This document shows positions 54,501-62,281 of a stretch of 64,000 nt of DNA, one piece after another (positions within the stretch are counted from its first letter, which is position 1; each line of letters opens with the position of its first letter). The DNA comes from Luteibaculum oceani (GTDB taxonomy: Bacteria > Bacteroidota > Bacteroidia > Flavobacteriales_D > Luteibaculaceae). Below the pieces are notes generated by a model that worked only from the letters and a program-made list of their open reading frames with translations, was not told where the DNA came from and did no database searches. The stretch spans positions 434,001-498,000 of the forward strand of contig NZ_VORB01000001.1 of NCBI RefSeq assembly GCF_007995015.1. The letters are read 5' to 3'. The position numbers were made by a program, and so were the translations under genes.

Positions 54501-56590
54501 CATTGGATTTATTCCCTCAGCGTAGTGCTAACCAAAAGCTTTTCCCAAGCCCAGGAATTAGTGCAGCTGGAGCCTTAAGTGGAGGAGTATTCTTCCCAGA
54601 TCGTTTATCTGCAGGTAATTACAGCATCAGATTAATCATTACCGATTCTGAGTGTGGAAAGGATACAGCGATAGCTAACATTTACATTCAAGATAAAGAT
54701 GATGCCAACTCTATTCTATGTGGAGACTTAGATGGAGATGGTGTTAGAAACAATCAGGATCTTGATGTGGATGGCGATGGTATTAGCAACCTAGTTGAAT
54801 CAAGAATAGCTGGTGGAAATAGAAATCCATTCGGAAACCATGATAACGATGCCTTGTTGAACTTCCAGGATGCTGATTATGCTGCACTAGTTGGATCTAC
54901 AATTAAAAATGGTGTTGTTGCAGCCTTCGATTTCGATGGAGATGGATTGATCAACGCATTGGATTTAGATTCTGATAACGACTTAATTCCAGATATCGTT
55001 GAAGCATTTGGAGCAGACAACTATGCTGCTTTCGATGGTAACTCCGATGGTAAAACGGATGCTGTTAATGCTGCTGGTATTAACAATACAACCAAAGGAT
55101 TAACCGATAACGGTTCAGCACCATTATCATTCCAAGGTCCTGGTATTGCACCATTCGATTACCTGAACAAAGATTCTGACGGTGATGGTATTGGAGATCA
55201 AATTGAAGCTAGACCAAACAATGACTTAGCTGGAACTACTTTTGTATTCGCAGTTGTGGATACCGATGTAGATGATACTCCAGACTATCTTGATACAGAT
55301 TCTGATAACGACGGAATTTCTGACTCAAGAGAAAACCAAGGTGGAAGCTTATTGGTAGTAATTAATACCAATGCTAACCCAGGTCCTGGAATTGTAGTAA
55401 CTGACAATGTTCCAAACTTTAGAGATACAGACTCTGACGGTGATGGAATAGAGGATAGAAGAGAGGCGTATAAGAACCAATTCGGAGTGCCTAACGATTT
55501 CGATGGAGACGGTATTCCTAACTTCCTTGACGTTGACTCTGATAATGATGGTATAGCCGACTTTATCGAAAAAGGACCGATTGAAATTCCAAGAAATACA
55601 GATAAAGATCAAAGATCTTCGTTCTCTGTATCTGATACACTTCCTGACTTCATCGATTTTGATGCGGATGGAGATGGAATTGCAGATGCAATTGAAAGAG
55701 GAAACATTACTCTTGGACAACAGCCGGTTAATACCGATGGTGATACGAGAGCGGATTATAGAGATCTAGATGCTGATGGAGATAAAATTCCAGATGCACT
55801 TGAATTAGCTGCTAATGGTGATCTTCTAGATACAGATATGGATGGAATTTTCAACTTCCAGGATGTCGATTCAGATAATGATAGATACCTTGATATCTTC
55901 GAGGCAGTTGGTTCTGTAACAAGTCCAGATACCATTACAACTAACTTATTTGTTGACTTCGATCTTGATGGTATTCCAGACTTCCTAGATTTCGATTCAG
56001 ATGATGACGGAATTGAAGATAAGTATGAGGTATTAGATAACCTTCAGTCTATCGTAAATAGGCCTTTCGATGCAGACGGAGATGGTACACCTGACTTCCA
56101 TGATGCAGACTCAGATGATGATGGATTATTGGATGAGCAAGAAAGAGGTGAAGGAGATGAAGGTACTGATTCTGCACCTAGAGATTCAGACGGAAATGGA
56201 ATTTATGACTTCAGATCTATAGATGCTGATGGAGATGGAATTCTAGATCGTCTTGAAGGAGATGGTGACTGCGATGGTGACGGAATTCCTAACTACAGAG
56301 ATGCGGGTGACAATTGTAAGATTGAAACTTATATCCCTGAAGGATTCTCGCCAAACGGAGATAGAATTAACGACTTCTTTGTAATTCCAGATAGTGAATT
56401 CTTCCCAGGAAATACTTTAAGAGTGTACAACAGATGGGGTGCTCTAGTATTCGAAATGGAGAATTACGATAATACTTGGGATGGTACTAAAGATGGAGAT
56501 GTATTGCCTGATGGAACTTACTTCTATACCTTCGATTTAGGAATAGGTCAGGAAGCATTAACAGGATACGTATTCATCAGCAGAAATTAA
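48596..56590 (+). CDS. Giant T9SS type B adhesin with calcium-binding repeats
   Basis: 2664 residues from the ATG at 48596, which gives a signal peptide (MSKIFNLITVCVAFLAW..YGQ); a GTG at 48578 is an alternative. A PKD-like domain lies at about 222-296 (VVVDWGDGSP, HTYAAVGRYTVRLTG). Residues about 400-2030 contain a long series of ~100-residue beta modules marked by 'AG.D.....C......(D)L...L', 'G.W' and '.Y.Y.V....C..D'. Residues about 2043-2571 are DxDGDGI-type repeats. The last ~88 residues are a type B (gliding-associated) sorting domain: PEGFSPNGDRINDFF, LRVYNRWGALVFE, DGTYFYTF. It is probably a long surface adhesin exported by T9SS with the downstream SprF-like partner. Confidence 0.88.
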   Translation: MSKIFNLITVCVAFLAWQIQSYGQAQPTGVGVGTVFPVDYENVPNIYTDAEGPSNNYIDGGDESFAEFQPVGVGTFVRVSFTATDIEPNDTLFVYEDNTRAPGNQTDTLNNNLRGAPITFTGSAASNGRISFVWFESGGVAAAGWEANVDLVNSAGTLIPSNYNWIGFAEGNDEDFVFSPGMSNQAYVFCGFDASVRWVMDDDFSANGQTFEFKDLGSYKQRLDSVVVDWGDGSPLDTFNVDEVANRLQYDNTGQSEFNTPTHTYAAVGRYTVRLTGIDEIGVASQTQTIDIIVEGDEPTNKDVTEADVCIGDPATLVSDVEWIVSDYNARILTQRWEGPSPSNPTGPDVVLKNGSPGDNFLNINPSAYPAPADGGPAFFDYTFTHYVTFDNGCGEVATPVRYRVYKLPNAGDANPNADNEVCEDLADFDLNTLLDPASNPDPDGVWTDNGGNVVPNGIVSPMPAPGSYTYKYTVSNPECPSDQDQVTLTVLRKPYAGKNDGTSISNPLKLCVDQQNVDLFALLDGDPSRPTPDINGQWLLVESGTETALNSPQINSSRFLDASQFNVNPPQASKLFQLCYEVKDETGECSPTRECVYVRIYPEPYVVPTTVDTQVCENDPIIAMDNLVDDAFRTSGNWENYQWPAGASRVQNQAFFEPNKETVAGTYKFRKYYRNPDNQGNDICRIDSIIVTVEFFLKPEAGPDANYSICPSAPINLYDTLLSAADTDGDFFGPLETVGDVPTANPTAFQFDTDGGTFTFNYRVEGDGPCPDDAAVLTFNVSPFKDPGMSNSILACTADGPRTLINELNGTPDNGGTWSPTVFLSGTSENAKFNASAAGAGTFTYTYTFPKDGECPAVSSQLQIEVYNEPKSGADFAETICNVDMNKKQYFYSLSDQISGNANGAVHGVAPATDVMEEFGALESVANAVTNSNTGLVNVKNLGGGTYNFFYRTFNAGCEADTAFFKITVNQVGFAGKDSLFVRCSTEPVVNMKDYLGPGANTTGIWEDTDGAGGLVGATYNATFDPANVELQSPDTGFRHIYIVEVPECPDDSANVVAYVSKKLESGTPKGGDDSLLYACEDENAVNLLNGFVPNSFDEPLGNPGRPLYGRWKLVKPNAGYLVPQQVLDEVNKRDRSRFFTGADSSEFDVEEFVKYWEGTETINGSRQYSGGVNNLSFWQWLKTDRLLYFEYTVRDTSAGKLTIPTYYEGTSTAVPREIGCGKSSSVVIAAVMPDYDKRFTLEVDPAGPGDITVCNSITDLDLKQYFSELRRDPAKLDIRDIFNPKFDTIAFDGIPGTPDPVTDGTIYNQSPSQPYFLDISRLAPTMPKPPVPNNKNPYNVRLKLTSGKDKNNKCGEARTQVGLRINVEKIPQPGGGPGPGQDPLTEYSICEGSPTFNMHTQISGTKDPFDPNRHFFTAVTSNANGRILGQNFRMTGANPNLYIVRYNIPTVACVNPVVSSVNDPGNNNNPKNFSSLLEITVTSGPDLDGFDQQVNEFDVCSDPVTNLGDLFPLGNNIDQSGTFTILTNGCGAIDNANNWNNAVYNRGTTNCSSVLIEYEVNKGDCPPATLQIRLNITPKPYPGANAKDTICLNNGLYDLYGLLAKNQIPGKTIDRNGVFKGRKASTNAGLNFGGFFDPNTAGVGLHTIVYTVGDGQICELDSAVLNIKVNKIERAGTDGSINACAGAPKLDLFDGIKGNYSPIGYFIPCNPDLEQYMEGNKDQIFNHERYRTLEPDPQSQVCFKYVIDARCYNDTATVTVNLSPGPISGGDTTVFICEKLFEYNLFDALGNENVDWLPEGTWRGVSGTPAPSYDGNNSALISPKDLNRGTYKYDYTVEAECADTVLTSTSRVTVKIGDNTAAGRDTTIAVCYNGIINLDVFFGTNGAGVWIDTNGIGGLVDGNMFDLGQTNDGGIGSTYEYAYRVPALYENCGPTVAFFTVDVRRQPNAGRDTTVFYCNVAGQEFPALDLFPQRSANQKLFPSPGISAAGALSGGVFFPDRLSAGNYSIRLIITDSECGKDTAIANIYIQDKDDANSILCGDLDGDGVRNNQDLDVDGDGISNLVESRIAGGNRNPFGNHDNDALLNFQDADYAALVGSTIKNGVVAAFDFDGDGLINALDLDSDNDLIPDIVEAFGADNYAAFDGNSDGKTDAVNAAGINNTTKGLTDNGSAPLSFQGPGIAPFDYLNKDSDGDGIGDQIEARPNNDLAGTTFVFAVVDTDVDDTPDYLDTDSDNDGISDSRENQGGSLLVVINTNANPGPGIVVTDNVPNFRDTDSDGDGIEDRREAYKNQFGVPNDFDGDGIPNFLDVDSDNDGIADFIEKGPIEIPRNTDKDQRSSFSVSDTLPDFIDFDADGDGIADAIERGNITLGQQPVNTDGDTRADYRDLDADGDKIPDALELAANGDLLDTDMDGIFNFQDVDSDNDRYLDIFEAVGSVTSPDTITTNLFVDFDLDGIPDFLDFDSDDDGIEDKYEVLDNLQSIVNRPFDADGDGTPDFHDADSDDDGLLDEQERGEGDEGTDSAPRDSDGNGIYDFRSIDADGDGILDRLEGDGDCDGDGIPNYRDAGDNCKIETYIPEGFSPNGDRINDFFVIPDSEFFPGNTLRVYNRWGALVFEMENYDNTWDGTKDGDVLPDGTYFYTFDLGIGQEALTGYVFISRN
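54724..56310 (+). repeat. Coding DxDGDG (thrombospondin-3-like) repeats
   Basis: About 530 residues with many copies of 'DxDGDGI.D..(E/D)' and 'D.DSD.DGI.D', for example DLDGDGVRNNQDLDVDGDG. Each acidic loop can bind a calcium ion; together they would form a stiff stalk next to the sorting domain. Confidence 0.85.
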
Positions 56591-56611
56591 GAATTAAGAA
56601 ACTGAGGACTC

Positions 56612-57562
56612 ATGAAAAAGTCATTTAATAAAATAGCACTTGGATTGGTAATTTTGTTGGGAGGAGCATTTAATGCTTCTGCCCAGCAGGATCCATTAAG
56701 TACGCTTTATATTCAAAATCCAGCTTCAGTTAACCCAGGTTATTCTGGTTCTAAAGAGGCCCTTAACGCTACTTTATCTCATAGAGAGCAGTGGGTTGGA
56801 TTCGATGGCGCTCCTTCTACCACCAATTTCAATATTCACTCACCAATTCAGGACAAAAGTCTAGCACTTGGTCTTGGAGTGTACAACGACGAAATTGGAC
56901 CTGTAACAAATACAGGATTCTACGTAGATGTAGTGTATCGTTTTCAAGTGACTAGAGATGGTTTTCTACGTGTAGGTTTACGTGGAGGAGGTTCTTTATT
57001 CAACGCAGATTTTGCCAATGTAAATACTAGCCAAGAGCAGGGTAATGGATCTTCAACGGATCCAGCATTTGCACAGTCAATCAGCGGGGAGTTTTTACCA
57101 ACCATAGGTTTTGGTGCTTATTTCTCTAATCAGAAATTTTTTGGAGGTATTAGCGTACCAAGTTTCTTGCCTAACGAAGTTGTTCCAGAAGGTTCTCAAT
57201 TTGCTTCCTATCGCCAGAATATGCACGTACATGCAATGGCGGGAGCCCTAGTAGAGTTAAATCCACAAATTTTCTTGAAGCCTTCCTTTGCTGTGAGATA
57301 TACCAGTGGTGCACCCGTAGCATTGGATGTTACTGCAAATGCAATTTTCTTTGAGAAGTTTGGAGTTGGAGTAATGCACAGATTAGGAGACTCTTTTGGA
57401 GGTATCTTACAATTCTTCCTAACCGAACAATTTACTCTAGGTTACTCTTATGATTATACTACCAGCGACCTTGGAATGTATAATAATGGAACACATGAAG
57501 TGATGTTGTCGTATGACTTCATCTACAGAAGTAGCCGTATTAGATCACCAAGATATTTCTAA
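56612..57562 (+). CDS. PorP/SprF family T9SS membrane protein
   Basis: A 316-residue barrel with a signal peptide (KIALGLVILLGGAFNASAQ). The mature start QQDPLSTLYIQNPASVNPGYSGS split over it (PLSTLYIQNPASVNPGYSG), HREQWVGFDGAP and ALGLGVYNDEIGP are the family signature. SprF is needed for secretion and attachment of the SprB adhesin in Flavobacterium johnsoniae. It sits 21 bases after the giant type B adhesin, so it is likely dedicated to it. Confidence 0.92.
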   Translation: MKKSFNKIALGLVILLGGAFNASAQQDPLSTLYIQNPASVNPGYSGSKEALNATLSHREQWVGFDGAPSTTNFNIHSPIQDKSLALGLGVYNDEIGPVTNTGFYVDVVYRFQVTRDGFLRVGLRGGGSLFNADFANVNTSQEQGNGSSTDPAFAQSISGEFLPTIGFGAYFSNQKFFGGISVPSFLPNEVVPEGSQFASYRQNMHVHAMAGALVELNPQIFLKPSFAVRYTSGAPVALDVTANAIFFEKFGVGVMHRLGDSFGGILQFFLTEQFTLGYSYDYTTSDLGMYNNGTHEVMLSYDFIYRSSRIRSPRYF

Positions 57563-57572
57563 CCATAGCAAC

Positions 57573-59741
57573 ATGAATCTTACCAAACGACTAGCCGTTG
57601 TTTTAGCCATTTTAATTAGTTCAGCTGCGTTCGGTCAGTTTAAGTTATTAGACCGTGCAAACCAGCTGTTTGAAGATGAAGCCTATTTCAAAGCGGCTCA
57701 ACTGTATTTAGATATTGCCTATACCAAGGATAGGGTTCCAGATGAGGCGATTCACAATTTGGCATATTGTTTTAACCAAATGAGAGATTTTGAGCAGGCT
57801 GAGGTTTGGTATGCTCAGGCAGTGCAATTAAGATCTCGTACACCTATGGAGGTTTACTATTACGCTCAAATGCTTAAAGCGAATGGTAAATATGCCGAGG
57901 CTAACAATTGGATGCGTTTATTCCAAGAGTTAAAGCCAGAAGATACCCGAGGTGTAATGCATAATTCCGCTGGAGATTATGTTAGAAAACTAAGTCCAAT
58001 TGTACATCCATACAAGATTTCTAATGCAGAAGTAAACACAGAAGGTCCAGATTTTGGGGCAGCTTTCTTTGGTGAAAATTCTGTCGTATTCTCTTCTAGT
58101 GGGTATGAAAACCCCGCTATTTTAAGGACTTGGGCCTATAATGGAGGAGAATTTTTGGATTTATATGTATCGGATCGTGTTGCAGGTGGTGCTCTTACAA
58201 CTCCCGAGTTATTAAGTAAATCACTAAATACTAAGTTTCACGAAGGTTCGGCCTCTTTTTCAGCTGATGGATTACAAATTTATTTTACTAGAGGTGGTGA
58301 GTATACTCGCTCTAGAAGTGGTAAGCCAAAATTGAAAATATACAGAGCAACTCTTGCGGGTAACGACTTTGTAAATATTGAGCCACTTCCATTTAATAGT
58401 GATGAGTTTAACGTTGCACACCCGAGCTTAACAAAGGATGGTAACAAATTGTACTTCGCTTCTGACATGCCAGGTGGTTATGGTGGGTATGATATCTACG
58501 AAGTTGAGTACGATAGAGGTTTTTGGGGAAGACCTAAAAATTTGGGTCCAACTGTAAACACCGAAGGAAATGAGACCTTCCCTTTCATTCATGAATCAAA
58601 TGAACTTTACTTTGCTTCCGATGGACATGTAGGTCTTGGAGGTCTTGATATTTTTAAAGTGAAATACTCAAGAGGGGTATGGCGTGGTGTTGAAAACATG
58701 AAGAAGCCTATTAACTCTTCAAGAGATGATTTCGCTTTTGTAACAGATTCTGCTAAGACATTCGGCTATTTCTCATCTAATAGGAAAGGTGGAGTTGGTG
58801 GAGATGATATCTATGCTTTCATCTTTGACGAGCAAAGCGAAGTCTACGTGTTAAACGGTCAGGTAATAGATCAGAATGATTTTACCGTTCCTAATGTAAC
58901 TGTATACGTAAAGAATGCTGATGGTGCCGTGTTAGGTAGATCGGTGGCTGATGAAGACGGTTACTTTACTTTTACTCTTAACAGACAAGAGCAATACACT
59001 TTAATGACAGAAGGTGGAAATTACACTCAGACTGAGGTTAATGTTCCTGTTTTTCCTGCTGGAGAAGTTAAGAATATGACTGTTAGAGTTGAGAAGAACA
59101 ACCTAATGGCTAAGGGGATTATCCGTGAGGTTGGATCTTCTATCAAACTAGCTGGTGTAGAAATGACTTTAATTAAGTCCTCTTCTCAACAAATCCAAAA
59201 AACATTAACGGGTCCTGATGGTAAGTTCTCTTTCATACTAGACCCTAATAGTACTTATACGCTTAAGGCTGCCAAGCCAGGATTTATGGCTAAGAGCAAA
59301 ATTTTCTCAACTGCTGGTCAGGATGTGAATAGACCAATTCAGGTTGATGATATTTTCCTTGAGCGCATTAGAGTTAATCAAGTAATTGAAATTCCAAACG
59401 TGTACTACGAACTAGGTAAATGGAATATTACTGCTGATGCTGGAAAACAATTAGATAAAGTTGTAGAATTTATGCAGGATAATCCTTCAGTATCTATTGA
59501 GCTAAGCTCACATACAGATTCTAGAGGGGATGCTAATTACAACATGGAATTAAGCCAAAAACGTGCTCAAAGTGCGGTAGATTACATTGTGAGTAGAGGA
59601 ATTTCTGTTGAGCGTATCCTAGCTAAAGGATATGGTGAGGAGAAATTGAAGAATAATTGTTCTGATGGTGTTGCGTGTACAGAAGCGGAGCACAAACAAA
59701 ACAGAAGAACTGAGATTAGGGTAATTGCGATTAATGAGTAA
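57573..59741 (+). CDS. PorE-like OmpA-family protein (TPR, beta-propeller, CRD, OmpA)
   Basis: 722 residues from the ATG at 57573 (signal peptide MNLTKRLAVVLAILISSAAFGQ region); the frame also opens further upstream inside the sprF-like gene. Order of domains: TPR helices at about 25-130 (ANQLFEDEAYFKAAQLYLDI, landmark), PD40 propeller blades at about 160-420 (SADGLQIYFTRGG, DGNKLYFASDMPGGYGGYDI, NELYFASDGHVGLGGLDIF), two carboxypeptidase-regulatory domains, then OmpA at about 610-722 (VYYELGKWNIT, SHTDSRGDANYNMELSQKRA). PorE links the T9SS ring to peptidoglycan; this paralogue may do the same for the adhesin. Confidence 0.88.
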   Translation: MNLTKRLAVVLAILISSAAFGQFKLLDRANQLFEDEAYFKAAQLYLDIAYTKDRVPDEAIHNLAYCFNQMRDFEQAEVWYAQAVQLRSRTPMEVYYYAQMLKANGKYAEANNWMRLFQELKPEDTRGVMHNSAGDYVRKLSPIVHPYKISNAEVNTEGPDFGAAFFGENSVVFSSSGYENPAILRTWAYNGGEFLDLYVSDRVAGGALTTPELLSKSLNTKFHEGSASFSADGLQIYFTRGGEYTRSRSGKPKLKIYRATLAGNDFVNIEPLPFNSDEFNVAHPSLTKDGNKLYFASDMPGGYGGYDIYEVEYDRGFWGRPKNLGPTVNTEGNETFPFIHESNELYFASDGHVGLGGLDIFKVKYSRGVWRGVENMKKPINSSRDDFAFVTDSAKTFGYFSSNRKGGVGGDDIYAFIFDEQSEVYVLNGQVIDQNDFTVPNVTVYVKNADGAVLGRSVADEDGYFTFTLNRQEQYTLMTEGGNYTQTEVNVPVFPAGEVKNMTVRVEKNNLMAKGIIREVGSSIKLAGVEMTLIKSSSQQIQKTLTGPDGKFSFILDPNSTYTLKAAKPGFMAKSKIFSTAGQDVNRPIQVDDIFLERIRVNQVIEIPNVYYELGKWNITADAGKQLDKVVEFMQDNPSVSIELSSHTDSRGDANYNMELSQKRAQSAVDYIVSRGISVERILAKGYGEEKLKNNCSDGVACTEAEHKQNRRTEIRVIAINE

Positions 59742-59760
59742 ACCCAGATATACCTAATTA

Positions 59761-59792
59761 AAAAAGCCCCACCTTCTACGGTGGGGCTTTTT
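59761..59792. terminator. Strong bidirectional Rho-independent terminator
   Basis: AAAAAGCCCCACC, TTCTAC loop, GGTGGGGCTTTTT: a 13-bp stem with T tracts in both directions. It ends the adhesin locus on the plus strand and the SUF operon on the minus strand, touching the DUF2480 stop. Confidence 0.92.
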
Positions 59793-60299
59793 TTATGCTT
59801 TGTAAATGGGCACTGTAGAACAAGGTTCCCCAAACATGAGGCTTTTGCATTTAGGCCTCAGCAGTTTTGCTAGTTCCCCGTAAAATTCTCCTGATAGATC
59901 TAGTTTACCACATCCTTTAATAATAACCATTGATCGCTCCGCAAGAGAACTTGCAAACTGGCTATTAACTTTATCTAATATTAGCCTTTCTAAAGCCTTT
60001 TCTTTATCTGAGAAGTATATTGTGTTCCCTTTTGAGGAAAGTGCTGTAGAAAGCAGTAAATAAGCCCATTTTGGAACAATAGCGTCCTTCGTATCGATAA
60101 TGGTAAGGACTTGGTCTTGATATTTACTAACTAATTGATTTACCCAATTCCTAAAATCCTTCTCCTTTAGGATTAATCCTTCATACAAACCCTCTGCTAT
60201 TGGAATTGCAGTTATGGATTCGCTGGGAATAAACTCATCTAGGTCTAGTGTAATTAATTTTGAATTTGCTACTCGATTAATAATGGGTTCCATAATCAT
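59793..60299 (-). CDS. DUF2480 family protein
   Basis: A 168-residue soluble protein starting MIMEPIINRVANSKLITLDL, the typical DUF2480 beginning (a start two codons later is also possible). Further landmarks are LKEKDFRNWV near residue 45, DAIVPKWAYLLL and MVIIKGCGKLDLSGEFY. The family occurs in Bacteroidota at the end of SUF operons, but its function is not known; the location suggests a role in Fe-S assembly or protection. It begins on the base next to the stop of the MIP18-like gene. Confidence 0.82.
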   Translation of the reverse strand: MIMEPIINRVANSKLITLDLDEFIPSESITAIPIAEGLYEGLILKEKDFRNWVNQLVSKYQDQVLTIIDTKDAIVPKWAYLLLSTALSSKGNTIYFSDKEKALERLILDKVNSQFASSLAERSMVIIKGCGKLDLSGEFYGELAKLLRPKCKSLMFGEPCSTVPIYKA

Positions 60300-60611
60300 T
60301 TATAAAAATCCCAATTCCAGTTTGGCTTCTTCGGTCATCATCTCCTTGTCCCATGGTGGGTCAAATACCAACTTAACTTTGGCATCGTTCACGCCTTCCG
60401 TGTCTTTAACTTTCTGCTCTACTTCTGCAGGCATAGATTCGGCAACGGGGCAATTGGGAGTGGTTAGAGTCATTACTATTTCAACATCCGCATTATCGTC
60501 GATGTTAATTTCGTAAATGAGTCCAAGTTGGTAGATATCAACGGGTATTTCCGGGTCGAAAATACTTTTTAGGGTATCTATGATGTTATTTTCAATAGAC
60601 TTTTTGTCCAT
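60300..60611 (-). CDS. MIP18/DUF59-type Fe-S assembly protein
   Basis: A 103-residue protein. IFDPEIPVDIYQLGLIYEI and MTLTTPNCPVAESMP, here as landmarks, carry the conserved Cys of the MIP18/SufT-like fold; VKLVFDPPWDKEMMTEEAKLELG closes it. Such proteins help deliver Fe-S clusters to target proteins. It overlaps sufE by one base and is co-transcribed with the SUF genes. Confidence 0.9.
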   Translation of the reverse strand: MDKKSIENNIIDTLKSIFDPEIPVDIYQLGLIYEINIDDNADVEIVMTLTTPNCPVAESMPAEVEQKVKDTEGVNDAKVKLVFDPPWDKEMMTEEAKLELGFL

Positions 60612-61039
60612 TACTGTGCTTTTTGGGTAAGTGAATATGCTAGTGCATAATTTTTAATCTGTTTGATCATACTAACCAAACCGTTACTGCGGGTAGGTGA
60701 CAAATGTTCTTTCAACCCTATTTCATCAATTATTTCCAGCTTGGCATCAACAATGTCTTTAGGCTTTTGGTTGTTCAGTACTTTAATAAGGATGGAAATA
60801 ATTCCTTTGGTAATAATAGCATCACTATCTGCTTTAAAGGTTACAACTTCTCCGTTGTAGTTCGGTTTAAGCCATACGCGACTTTGGCAACCTTTAATTA
60901 GCAATTCGTCTGCTTTTTCTTCTTCAGCAAGAAGTGGTAATTCCTTACCTAATTGGATAATATGTTCATACTTATCCATCCAATCATCAAAAAAACCAAA
61001 GGTTTCTCTCAATTCATTTTCCCGCTGTTCTATGGTCAT
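60611..61039 (-). CDS. sufE: SufE sulfur-acceptor protein
   Basis: A 142-residue protein. Cys51 in IKGCQSRVWL is the sulfur-accepting residue, and PTRSNGLVSMI near residue 115 is typical. It takes sulfur from the SufS persulfide and passes it to SufBCD. It lies 7 bases after sufS. Confidence 0.93.
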   Translation of the reverse strand: MTIEQRENELRETFGFFDDWMDKYEHIIQLGKELPLLAEEEKADELLIKGCQSRVWLKPNYNGEVVTFKADSDAIITKGIISILIKVLNNQKPKDIVDAKLEIIDEIGLKEHLSPTRSNGLVSMIKQIKNYALAYSLTQKAQ

Positions 61040-61046
61040 GGTAAAG

Positions 61047-62279
61047 CTATTTAAGCATGTTAATGGCTCTTTCTAGGCCTTTAACCAATGCATCAATTTC
61101 TTCGGTAGTGTTATAGATGGCAAAAGAGGCTCTTATGGTTCCAGGTATCTTAAACTGGTCCATAATTGGTTGGGCACAATGGTGTCCAGTCCTAACAGCA
61201 ATCCCCATTTTATCCAAAATGGTTCCAATGTCATATGGATGAACTCCATCCACAATAAAGGAAACCAACGAAGCTTTATTTTCTGCTGTTCCTATTATTC
61301 GAACATCGGGTAAAGCACTTAATTTTTCGGTAGCGTAATCGAGTAATTGCTGTTCGATTGCATGGATTTCATCGAAACCAACTTTTTCAATAAATTCTAT
61401 CGCTGGTTTAAGGGCTATCACCCCTGCAATGTTGGGAGTACCTGCCTCGAATTTATGGGGAAGCTCTGCATAGGTGGTTTTGTCGAAACTAACTGTAGCA
61501 ATCATTTCGCCTCCGCCCACAACTGGTTCCATTTTATTCAGCCAATCTCTTTTGCCGTACAATACTCCAACCCCAGTGGGACCGTACATTTTATGTGCTG
61601 AAAAGGTGTAAAAATCTGCATCCAATTCTTGCATGTCTAATTTGCAGTGAGGTGCAGCTTGTGCCCCATCAATCAGCACTGGAATTCCCAAAGCATGAGA
61701 CCAATCGATGAATTTCTTAATTGGGTTTATACTTCCAAGGGCATTAGAAATATGCGAAATGGCTACGATTTTGGTTCGCTGATTAATTAGGCTTCTGAAA
61801 GCTTCTGTATCAAGCTCACCTTTTTCGTTAAAAGGAACCACTTTCACAGTAGCCTCAACCTCTTCGGCGAGCATCTGCCAGGGCACTATGTTACTGTGGT
61901 GTTCTAGGGCCGAAATCAAAATTTCATCTCCCTTACCTACAAATCCACTCTTACGGAACGATTGAGCAACAATATTTATCCCTTCAGTTGTTCCGTTTGT
62001 AAATATTATTTCTTCGCTGTGTTTAGCATTAATAAAGGATTGTACAGCTTTTCTAGAGGCTTCAAAAGCATCGGTGGAGATTTGACTTAAGTGATGCACC
62101 CCACGATGGATATTGGCGTTTAATTTTTCGTAATAATGGCGCTCGCAATCAATTACCGATTTCGGTTTCTGAGTAGTTGCACCGTTATCGAAATACACCA
62201 ATGGTTTTCCGTTTACCTCCGTATTTAAAATAGGGAAGAGCTTTCTTATCTCCGCTGTATTTACCAATTCTTTAATCAA
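61047..62279 (-). CDS. sufS: Cysteine desulfurase SufS
   Basis: A 410-residue PLP enzyme. Lys230 in FSAHKMYGPTG binds PLP, and Cys368 in RTGHHCAQP forms the persulfide. FDNGATTQKP and ALEHHSNIVPWQ are typical of group II (SufS) desulfurases. It removes sulfur from cysteine for Fe-S cluster assembly. Confidence 0.95.
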   Translation of the reverse strand: MIKELVNTAEIRKLFPILNTEVNGKPLVYFDNGATTQKPKSVIDCERHYYEKLNANIHRGVHHLSQISTDAFEASRKAVQSFINAKHSEEIIFTNGTTEGINIVAQSFRKSGFVGKGDEILISALEHHSNIVPWQMLAEEVEATVKVVPFNEKGELDTEAFRSLINQRTKIVAISHISNALGSINPIKKFIDWSHALGIPVLIDGAQAAPHCKLDMQELDADFYTFSAHKMYGPTGVGVLYGKRDWLNKMEPVVGGGEMIATVSFDKTTYAELPHKFEAGTPNIAGVIALKPAIEFIEKVGFDEIHAIEQQLLDYATEKLSALPDVRIIGTAENKASLVSFIVDGVHPYDIGTILDKMGIAVRTGHHCAQPIMDQFKIPGTIRASFAIYNTTEEIDALVKGLERAINMLK

Positions 62280-62281
62280 GC

